Source of the DNA: Paracoccaceae bacterium
Lineage (GTDB): Bacteria > Pseudomonadota > Alphaproteobacteria > Rhodobacterales > Rhodobacteraceae
DNA: 6,125 nt
Assembly (NCBI GenBank): GCA_007121055.1
Contig: SKMM01000092.1
Location: forward strand, 1 to 6,125
Reading direction: 5' to 3'
In this document: in pieces, positions 1 to 5,209 of the stretch
How the letters are laid out: every line of letters begins with the position of its first letter
Numbering within the stretch: position 1 is the stretch's first letter
Notes under the pieces: model-generated
Seen by the model: only the letters and a program-made list of their open reading frames with translations
Databases searched by the model: none
What the model was told of the DNA's origin: nothing
Position numbers and translations under genes: made by a program

Positions 1-364
1 CGGTCTGGCGGGCGAGGTCGAGGTCGATGCCGAGGTGGTGGCGCAGCACATGGCCCACGACGAATTCGGTCATGCCCTCGGTCATGGCGGGGTCGACCAT
101 GCGGCACAGCGGGGCCTGCAGACCGGGGACGGGCAGCACGCGTTCGACCCCCGCCCAGAGGTTGAGGACGGCGCGCAGGCGGGTGAAGGGGGAGAAATCC
201 TTGAGCGCGCCGGGGGCGTAGACGATGACGTCCACTTCCTCGGGGTCGGGGGCGTGGTCGGTGAGGCGGGCGTCGACGCCAGCTTCCTGCAGGGCATTGG
301 CGAGGGGGGCGCGGTAGTCCGCCCAGAGGTCGCTTCGGGCGGCGAAGAATACGGTCAGCGTCAT
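1..364 (-). CDS. ghrA: GhrA-type D-2-hydroxyacid dehydrogenase (glyoxylate/hydroxypyruvate reductase A family), 3' end outside window
   Basis: The reading frame opens at an ATG (364-362) and runs without a stop to the window edge, giving 121 residues of a protein that is normally about 310 long. It starts MTLTVFFAARSDLWADYRA. It contains LNLWAGVERV (about residues 68-77), then LCRMVDPAMTEGMTEFVVGH (about 86-105) and LRHHLGID, a pattern I recognise from GhrA-like members of the D-isomer 2-hydroxyacid dehydrogenases. The family reduces glyoxylate and hydroxypyruvate to glycolate and glycerate with NAD(P)H in the cytoplasm. Only part of the N-terminal substrate-binding half is visible; the nucleotide-binding Rossmann GxGxxG motif and the Arg/Glu/His catalytic residues lie off the edge, so exact substrate and cofactor cannot be judged. 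A GGGGGA ribosome-binding site sits 6 nt upstream of the ATG. It lies 65 bp after rodA in the same direction, so co-transcription is possible. The family is well supported; the symbol is less certain. Confidence 0.85.
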   Translation of the reverse strand, partial: MTLTVFFAARSDLWADYRAPLANALQEAGVDARLTDHAPDPEEVDVIVYAPGALKDFSPFTRLRAVLNLWAGVERVLPVPGLQAPLCRMVDPAMTEGMTEFVVGHVLRHHLGIDLDLARQT

Positions 365-370
365 GGCAGG

Positions 371-376
371 TCCCCC
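371..376 (-). promoter_or_regulatory. Ribosome-binding site of the ghrA-like gene
   Basis: On the minus strand this reads GGGGGA followed by the 6-nt spacer CCTGCC and then ATG. It supports the start at 364. The spacer is identical to that of mreC. Confidence 0.6.
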
Positions 377-392
377 GGTCTGTTCTGAGTCT

Positions 393-420
393 CGGCGCAC
401 CCTGCCCCAGCAGCGCGCCG
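393..420 (-). other. Interrupted hairpin between rodA and the ghrA-like gene
   Basis: The outer arms 393-398 and 415-420 pair over 6 bp (CGGCGC with GCGCCG). Inside them 402-405 and 410-413 pair over 4 bp (CTGC with GCAG) around a 4-nt loop, with an uneven internal bulge between the stems. It lies 10 bp after the rodA stop. No U-run follows in the direction of transcription (the next bases are AGACTCAG), so it is not a standard intrinsic terminator. It could protect the rodA 3' end, lower read-through, or be a by-product of high GC. Confidence 0.35.
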
Positions 421-429
421 GTGGAAAGC

Positions 430-1578
430 TCAGCCCTTGGCGCGGGGACGATGGATGTGGGCGCTTTGCACAAGACCGAAGCCGAACATCAGCACCAGCA
501 TCGCCGAGCCGCCGAAGGACACCAGCGGGAGGGGCACGCCCACGACCGGCGCAAGGCCCATGACCATGGCCATGTTGACGGCGAAGTAGAAGAAGAAGTT
601 GGCGGCCACCCCGAGGGTGACGAGCTGCGAGAAGCGGTCCTTCATGCGCAGCGCAGCCACGATGCAGAAGGCCAGGATCAGGCCGTAGAGCGTCAGCAGC
701 GAAACGCCGCCGACGAAGCCGAACTCCTCGGCCAGCGAGGTGAAGATGAAGTCGGTGTGCTTTTCGGGCAGGAAGTTCAGCCGCGACTGGGTGCCCTGCA
801 TGAAGCCGCGCCCCGACCAGCCGCCCGAGCCCAGCGCGATCTTGGACTGGTTGATGTGATAGCCCGCGCCGAGCGGGTCGATGGAGGGGTCGAGGAAGGC
901 GTCGATGCGACGGAACTGGTAGTCCTTCAGGATCTGCCACTCGGTGCCGCGGCTCGCGAGCACCAGCGCCACCGCCCCCACCCCCAGCGCGATCACCACC
1001 GCGAAGTAGAGCCAGTGGACGCCCGCAAGGAACATCATCGCGCCGCCGCCCAGCACCAGCAGGATCGCGGTGCCGAGGTCCGGCTGGCGCAGCACCAGAA
1101 AGGCCGGCAGCACGATCAGCACGAGCGCTATCAGCACCCACTGCGGGCGCGAGGCCCGGCGCAGGTCCAGCCAGTCGTAATAGGCCGCCAGCACCATCAC
1201 CAGTGTGATCTTGGCAAGCTCTGACGGCTGCAGCCGGATCACCCCGAGGTCGAGCCAGCGCTGCGCGCCCATCCCCACCGTGCCGAACTGCTGCACCAGC
1301 ACCAGTAGCAGCAGCGACACCCCATAGGCCAGCACCGAAACGTTGCGCCAGAACCAGATCGGCACGAAGGCGACCGCGAACATCACTGCAAGGCCAAGGG
1401 CGAAGCGCTTCATCTGGGGCTCGGCCCAGGGGCGCAGGCTGCCGCCGGCGATGGAATAGAGCATCAGCCAGCCCACCGCGGCGACGGCGGTGAGCAGCAG
1501 CACCAGCGACCAGTTGACGTGCAGCACCTTGGCGAGGCCCGCCGGCGTGCGCTGGACGTTGTACTCGAGATAGCTCAT
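430..1578 (-). CDS. rodA: Rod-shape-determining peptidoglycan glycosyltransferase RodA (SEDS family)
   Basis: This 382-residue protein begins MSYLEYNVQRTP. It is the SEDS polymerase of the elongasome, joining lipid II into glycan strands in the inner membrane with PBP2 as partner. About ten hydrophobic segments are visible (near 24-44, 57-76, 79-97, 117-133, 147-163, 168-186, 190-208, 288-308, 318-341 and 352-372). Conserved blocks are RWLDLGVIRLQPSELAK (107-123), RQPDLGTAILL (164-174), the large periplasmic loop with PEKHTDFIFT (271-280) and GVPLPLVSFGGSAM (347-360). Asp276 matches the essential Asp of the family (Asp262 of E. coli RodA as I recall). Length is normal. The frame is open far upstream into mrdA, but the ATG at 1578 gives the usual family N-terminus and lies outside mrdA. 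Its ribosome-binding site is poor (GGGGG, 5-nt spacer) and can be buried in a hairpin. mrdA ends 58 bp upstream. Confidence 0.97.
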   Translation of the reverse strand: MSYLEYNVQRTPAGLAKVLHVNWSLVLLLTAVAAVGWLMLYSIAGGSLRPWAEPQMKRFALGLAVMFAVAFVPIWFWRNVSVLAYGVSLLLLVLVQQFGTVGMGAQRWLDLGVIRLQPSELAKITLVMVLAAYYDWLDLRRASRPQWVLIALVLIVLPAFLVLRQPDLGTAILLVLGGGAMMFLAGVHWLYFAVVIALGVGAVALVLASRGTEWQILKDYQFRRIDAFLDPSIDPLGAGYHINQSKIALGSGGWSGRGFMQGTQSRLNFLPEKHTDFIFTSLAEEFGFVGGVSLLTLYGLILAFCIVAALRMKDRFSQLVTLGVAANFFFYFAVNMAMVMGLAPVVGVPLPLVSFGGSAMLVLMFGFGLVQSAHIHRPRAKG

Positions 1579-1620
1579 GGCCGCCCCCGGACGCGGCCAG
1601 CGGTGCGGCGACGGGCGGCC
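1579..1620 (-). promoter_or_regulatory. Inverted repeats covering the rodA ribosome-binding site
   Basis: The bases immediately before the rodA ATG (1579-1586; GGGCGGCC on the minus strand) pair perfectly over 8 bp with 1613-1620 (GGCCGCCC), around a 26-nt loop. The same start-proximal bases (1579-1584) can instead pair over 6 bp with 1593-1598, around an 8-nt loop. The two pairings exclude each other, and either would occupy the sequence between the GGGGG ribosome-binding site and the ATG. This is seen in the sequence; any role in translation control is inference, and high GC makes such repeats common. Confidence 0.35.
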
Positions 1621-1636
1621 CCGGACACCGCCACGC

Positions 1637-3580
1637 TCACGCCCGGTCCCGGGTCGGGCCGCCGGGGGGCAGCATGCGCTCGGACAGCTCGCGCTGGAGG
1701 GTTTCCATCCGGTTGCGCTGCGGCTCGGGGTAGGCCGACAGGGGCGGGAAGCCGCCGTGCAGCGCCTGCAGGTACACGTCGCGCGCCACCGGCGCCGCGG
1801 CCGAGGAGCCGCCGCCGCCATGTTCGATCACCACCGTCACGCCGATGGTGGGCGCGGGCTGGGGCCCGTAGCCGACGAACAGCGCATGGTTGCGCCGGTT
1901 CCAGGGAAGGTCCTGCTGGCGGCGCACACCGGCGGCGCGCTCGGCTGCGGTGATGGAGAACACCTGGCTGGTGCCGGTCTTGCCCGACATCCGGGCCGCG
2001 GCCTCCACCACGCGGGAGTTCCATGCGGTGCCGCGGCGGTGGTTGACGGTCTCGTCCATGCCCTGCCGGATCACCGCCATGGCGCGGGCATCGAGGCCCA
2101 GCGGCGGGGCCTCGGGCACCGGCTCCTCGACCCCGCCGACGGAGCGTACGAGCCGCGGCACCAGCGCCCGGCCGGTGGCCAGCCGCGCGGTCATCACCAT
2201 CAGCTGCAGGGGCGAGGACAGCACGAAACCCTGCCCGATCGAGGCGTTGACGGTGTCGCCCACCCGCCAGGCATCGCCCCGCCGGTCGCGTTTCCACTGC
2301 GGGTTGGGGTTCAGCCCGGCCGAGATCGAGGACATCGGGATGTCGTGCCGCACCCCCAGCCCGAGGCGTTCGGCCATGGCATGCACCCGGTCGATGCCCA
2401 GGCGGATGCCCATCTCGTAGAAATAGACGTCGCAGCTTTCGCTGAGCGCCGAGACCATGTTGAGCCGTCCATGCCCGCCGCGCCGCCAGCAGTGGAAGCG
2501 CCGGCCGGACACGTCCATGTGGCCGGGGCAGAACACCCGTTCGTCGGGATGCGTCAGCCCGGCCTCGAGCGCGGCATGGGCCAGCACCATCTTGTAGGTG
2601 GAGCCGGGCGGATAGACCCCCTGCACGGTCTTGTCCACGAGCGGGCGGTAGGGGTCGTCCAGCAGCGCGCGGAAATCCGGCCCCGAGATGCCGCGCACGA
2701 ACAGGTTGGGGTCGTAGGTCGGAGAGGAGGCCATCGCGAGCAGGTCGCCGTTGCGCAAATCCATCACGATCACGGCGGCGCTTTCGCCGGCCACGCGCGC
2801 CTGCACATAGTTCTGCAGCCGGTGGTCGATGGTCAGCTGGATGTTGCGGCCCGCCGTGCCCTCCTGCCGGTCGAGCTCGCGCATGACGCGGCCCAGCGCG
2901 TTGACCTCGATGCGCTTGGTCCCCGCACGCCCGCGCAGGGCGCCCTCCATGTGACGCTCGACCCCGATGCGGCCGATCTGGAAGCCCGGCAGCCGCAGCA
3001 CCGGGTCCGGCACCTCCTGTTCGGCCAGGTCACGTTCGCTGACCGCGCCAACATAGCCCAGCACATGCACCAGATCCCCCGCCAGCGGATAGAAGCGCGA
3101 GAGCCCGGCCTCGGGCGTGATGCCGGGCAGCGCGGGGGCGTTGGAGGCGATGCGGGCGATCTGTTCCCAGGTCAGGCGCTCGGCCACGGTGACGGGCACG
3201 AAGGGGCGGTGGCGTCGGATCTCGCGCAGGGCGCGCTCGATCATCTCGGGGGGGAGGTCGATCAGCCGGGCGAGGCGGTCGAGCACCATTTCCACGTCGC
3301 CCGCATCCTCGCGCACGATGTCGACGCGGTAGTATTGTTCGTTCGCGGCGATCACCTGGCCGGTACGGTCGTGGATCAGCCCGCGCACCGGGGGGATCAG
3401 GCGGATATTGATGCGGTTTTCCTCGGCCAGCAGGCGGAAGGTGTCGGCCTCGGCCACCTGGAGATGGCGCATGCGGCCGGCCAGCACCAGCATGGTGCCC
3501 CCCATCAGCCCGCCCGCCACCAGACCGCGGCGGGTCACGCTACGGCTGGTCTCGGCTGCGTCGCGGGCGGGGCGTTTCAT
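1637..3580 (-). CDS. mrdA: Penicillin-binding protein 2, peptidoglycan D,D-transpeptidase of the elongasome
   Basis: This 647-residue class B PBP cross-links peptidoglycan in the periplasm during side-wall growth, working with RodA. An N-terminal anchor (about 19-36) follows the pair Arg17-Arg18. The pedestal domain carries LLAEENRINIRLIPPVRG (50-67), the family's N-terminal signature. The transpeptidase motifs are all present: STYK (Ser327 nucleophile, Lys330), Ser382-Cys-Asp384 (the SxD form of the SxN motif) and KTGT (534-537). NASIGQGFVLSSPLQL (445-460) is also typical. Cys351, Cys364, His370 and Cys383 fall where PBP2 proteins carry a metal site. A charged tail of about 35 residues follows the catalytic domain. 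Length is normal (about 600-650). The ATG start has AGGGA 6 nt upstream. mreD ends 28 bp before it and rodA follows by 58 bp. The active site is intact, so it should be a target of mecillinam-type beta-lactams (family knowledge). Confidence 0.97.
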   Translation of the reverse strand: MKRPARDAAETSRSVTRRGLVAGGLMGGTMLVLAGRMRHLQVAEADTFRLLAEENRINIRLIPPVRGLIHDRTGQVIAANEQYYRVDIVREDAGDVEMVLDRLARLIDLPPEMIERALREIRRHRPFVPVTVAERLTWEQIARIASNAPALPGITPEAGLSRFYPLAGDLVHVLGYVGAVSERDLAEQEVPDPVLRLPGFQIGRIGVERHMEGALRGRAGTKRIEVNALGRVMRELDRQEGTAGRNIQLTIDHRLQNYVQARVAGESAAVIVMDLRNGDLLAMASSPTYDPNLFVRGISGPDFRALLDDPYRPLVDKTVQGVYPPGSTYKMVLAHAALEAGLTHPDERVFCPGHMDVSGRRFHCWRRGGHGRLNMVSALSESCDVYFYEMGIRLGIDRVHAMAERLGLGVRHDIPMSSISAGLNPNPQWKRDRRGDAWRVGDTVNASIGQGFVLSSPLQLMVMTARLATGRALVPRLVRSVGGVEEPVPEAPPLGLDARAMAVIRQGMDETVNHRRGTAWNSRVVEAAARMSGKTGTSQVFSITAAERAAGVRRQQDLPWNRRNHALFVGYGPQPAPTIGVTVVIEHGGGGSSAAAPVARDVYLQALHGGFPPLSAYPEPQRNRMETLQRELSERMLPPGGPTRDRA

Positions 3581-3586
3581 GGCGGG

Positions 3587-3592
3587 TCCCTT
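3587..3592 (-). promoter_or_regulatory. Ribosome-binding site of mrdA
   Basis: The minus strand reads AAGGGA, spacer CCCGCC, then ATG at 3580. It fixes the mrdA start and differs by one base in the spacer from the mreC and ghrA-like sites. Confidence 0.65.
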
Positions 3593-3608
3593 GTCAGTTC
3601 GGGCGGGG

Positions 3609-4166
3609 TCAGAGCGGGCGGCCGAGGGCGTCGGTCTCGCCCGTGGCGGGCTTGCGTACCCGCAGCAGATAGTGGGTTGCCAGCACCACCAGCGGGTAGG
3701 CGAGTAGAGTCACCACAAGCTGAACGAGGCTGGCACCCAGTGCTGGCGCCGGCACCATCAGAAGCCCCAGCACCAGCCGGTCGCCCAGCCACATGGCCGC
3801 CAGCACCGCCCCCACGAAAGCCCATTCCACGGCAAAGGGCAAATCACGCAGCCCGGGCTGCCGGCCGCGCAGGAATTCCGCGCCCAACAGCACCATCAGC
3901 GCCCACAGCCCCGGCGGGCGCATGAGCAGCAGATCCTCGAGCAGTACGACGCCCGCGATCAGCGGCGCAGGCATGTAGTCGGGCCGGCGCAGCACCCAGG
4001 CCAGCACGAGGCAAGCGATCAGATCGGGCCCGGGCAGGCCGGTGCCGGCGATGCTCGTGCCGCCCATGCCCAGCGGCAGCATCCGCCAGAACAGCGACAG
4101 CGCCGCGAGCCCCGCGAACAGCACCCAGAAGCGCCAGGGCGTGGTTGCGACCGGATCAGCCACCAT
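3609..4166 (-). CDS. mreD: Rod-shape-determining protein MreD
   Basis: This 185-residue, very hydrophobic inner-membrane protein belongs to the elongasome, where MreD associates with MreC and modulates its action on PBP2-RodA. About five to six membrane segments are visible (near 12-31, 47-59, 67-82, 87-97, 112-127 and 131-169, the last long enough for two spans). A short charged tail ends in DALGRPL. MreD proteins are poorly conserved; the call rests on length, topology and the position between mreC and mrdA. The ATG at 4166 (MVADPVATTPWRFW) is preferred: AGGGGGG lies just upstream and the start overlaps the mreC stop by 11 bp, which suggests translational coupling. A GTG directly after it (4163) and an ATG seven codons upstream (4187) are alternatives. 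The same frame stays open further upstream inside mreC, but that part is the antiphase translation of mreC and not a longer MreD. Confidence 0.93.
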   Translation of the reverse strand: MVADPVATTPWRFWVLFAGLAALSLFWRMLPLGMGGTSIAGTGLPGPDLIACLVLAWVLRRPDYMPAPLIAGVVLLEDLLLMRPPGLWALMVLLGAEFLRGRQPGLRDLPFAVEWAFVGAVLAAMWLGDRLVLGLLMVPAPALGASLVQLVVTLLAYPLVVLATHYLLRVRKPATGETDALGRPL

Positions 4167-5094
4167 TGCCCCCCTGCGCCAGCGCATCGGGGTCGGGGGC
4201 GGCGGCGGCGCCCTCCTCGGGGCCGCCGTCGGGGTCGAAGGGCAGCAGGAGCGTGCCGGGAGTGTCGATGCGTTCGGCCGGGCTGGAGCGCAGGACACGC
4301 AGGAATTCGAGCCGCTGCAGATCGGCCGAGAGGCGCACGCGCAGGCTGCGGTCGGCGCCCTGCGCGACCTCGCCCACCAGCAGGCCCGCCGGGAAAACAC
4401 CCCCGTCGCCCGAACTGACCACGCGGTCGCCGGGCCGGATCTGGTCGGTGGCCTCGAGGAAGTCCAGCACCGGCGCGGGACCGTTGTCGCCCGACAGGAT
4501 CGCCCGCCGTCCGGAGGGCTGGATCGTGACCGGCACCCGGCTGTTGGAATCGGTCACGAGGATGACCCGCGCCGTCTGCTGCCCTACCCCCGAGATGCGG
4601 CCCACCAGCCCCAGCCCGTCCATCACCGCCCAGCCGTCGCGGATGCCGTCGCGCCCGCCCACGTTCAGCAGCACCGAGCGGCGAAAGGGCGAGCCGCTGT
4701 CTGCCAGCACCACCCCGGTGACATGGGTCAGCCGCGGGTCGAGCTGGACCTGGTTGAGCTCCAGCAGGCGGGCGTTCTGCTGTTCGAGCTGGAGCGCGGC
4801 CTCACGCCAGGCGCGCATCTGCTGCAGTTCGCGGCGCAGCTCCTGGTTCTGTTCGCGGATGCGGGCGTAGGAGCCGATGTCCTCGACAAGCCCCGCCATG
4901 CGGGTGACGGGCGCCATGGCCCAGTCGAAGCTGGGCACCACGCGGTCGACCACGGCGATGCGGAAGCGTTCCACCCTCGGGCTGTCGATACGCCAGAGCG
5001 CGAAGATCCCCAGCAGGGACAGGGCGAGCAGCCCCACGAGGATGCGCCGCACGGGTCTGTGGGGATCGGCTTGTCCGCTGCGGTCGCGCGCCAC
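4156..5094 (-). CDS. mreC: Rod-shape-determining protein MreC
   Basis: This 312-residue bitopic protein is the periplasmic scaffold that links MreB and MreD to PBP2-RodA and activates PBP2. Visible parts in order are a basic cytoplasmic N-terminus (1-17), one membrane helix (about 18-35), a coiled coil rich in Glu, Gln, Leu and Arg (about 72-114, including EQNQELRRELQQ), and the beta-rich MreC core (about 118-272) with NVGGRDGIRDGWAVM (144-158) and GLVGRISGVGQQTARVIL (162-179). A low-complexity acidic, Ala/Gly/Pro-rich tail (about 285-312) follows and is probably disordered. Length is normal. The start is GTG at 5094, with GAGGA 6 nt upstream. It is separated from mreB by 115 bp containing a strong hairpin and overlaps mreD by 11 bp. 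Confidence 0.96.
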   Translation of the reverse strand: MARDRSGQADPHRPVRRILVGLLALSLLGIFALWRIDSPRVERFRIAVVDRVVPSFDWAMAPVTRMAGLVEDIGSYARIREQNQELRRELQQMRAWREAALQLEQQNARLLELNQVQLDPRLTHVTGVVLADSGSPFRRSVLLNVGGRDGIRDGWAVMDGLGLVGRISGVGQQTARVILVTDSNSRVPVTIQPSGRRAILSGDNGPAPVLDFLEATDQIRPGDRVVSSGDGGVFPAGLLVGEVAQGADRSLRVRLSADLQRLEFLRVLRSSPAERIDTPGTLLLPFDPDGGPEEGAAAAPDPDALAQGGNGG

Positions 5095-5100
5095 GGCAGG

Positions 5101-5105
5101 TCCTC
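5101..5105 (-). promoter_or_regulatory. Ribosome-binding site of mreC
   Basis: The minus strand reads GAGGA, spacer CCTGCC, then GTG. It is the best match to the anti-Shine-Dalgarno sequence in the window and decides the use of a GTG start. Confidence 0.7.
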
Positions 5106-5118
5106 GTCTGCGCCGCCG

Positions 5119-5143
5119 CGCGCCCGCGCGGAGGGCGGGCGCG
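5119..5143 (-). other. Strong GC hairpin between mreB and mreC
   Basis: The arms 5119-5127 and 5135-5143 pair perfectly over 9 bp (CGCGCCCGC with GCGGGCGCG) around a 7-nt loop. It starts 66 nt after the mreB stop and ends 13 nt before the mreC ribosome-binding site. No U-run follows on either strand, so it is not a typical intrinsic terminator. A plausible role is to stabilise the 3' end of mreB mRNA or reduce read-through, since cells need far more MreB than MreC. That role is inference. A weaker 5-bp stem (5173-5177 with 5185-5189) lies closer to mreB. Confidence 0.5.
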
Positions 5144-5209
5144 ACGGCCTCTCTTAACCGACTGGCCCCGCGGCGCCCGGGTCAGGCGCGCGGCGCTGCG
5201 GCGCGGCGC

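Noticed and set aside
393..420. Calling the rodA-ghrA hairpin an intrinsic terminator.
   Set aside because: The stem is interrupted and no U-run follows, so it is kept only as a possible hairpin.
421..1224. A 267-codon open frame on the plus strand opposite rodA.
   Set aside because: It is very rich in His, Gln, Glu and Arg, the usual reverse-strand image of a membrane protein with GC-rich codons. No domain is seen.
1579..1821. A possible 81-residue N-terminal extension of RodA reaching into mrdA.
   Set aside because: The extension is Arg/Pro/Cys-rich out-of-frame mrdA sequence. MSYLEYN at 1578 is the family's normal N-terminus.
1575..2297. A 240-codon minus-strand frame within mrdA.
   Set aside because: It lies in another frame of the catalytic domain of PBP2, has low-complexity Arg/Ala/Gly/Pro composition and no motifs.
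1577..3925. A 782-codon open frame on the plus strand opposite mrdA and part of mreD.
   Set aside because: Stops are rare in frames opposite GC-rich genes. The translation is His/Gly/Ala/Arg-rich with no recognisable domain, while the minus strand carries intact PBP2 with all its motifs.
4167..4400. A possible 78-residue N-terminal extension of MreD inside mreC.
   Set aside because: It has Arg/Pro/Cys-rich shadow composition without a membrane segment, whereas the ATG at 4166 has a ribosome-binding site and gives a normal length.
4042..5157. A 371-codon open frame on the plus strand opposite mreC.
   Set aside because: It is a shadow of mreC: low-complexity His/Gln/Ala/Arg composition, no domain, and a start inside mreD.
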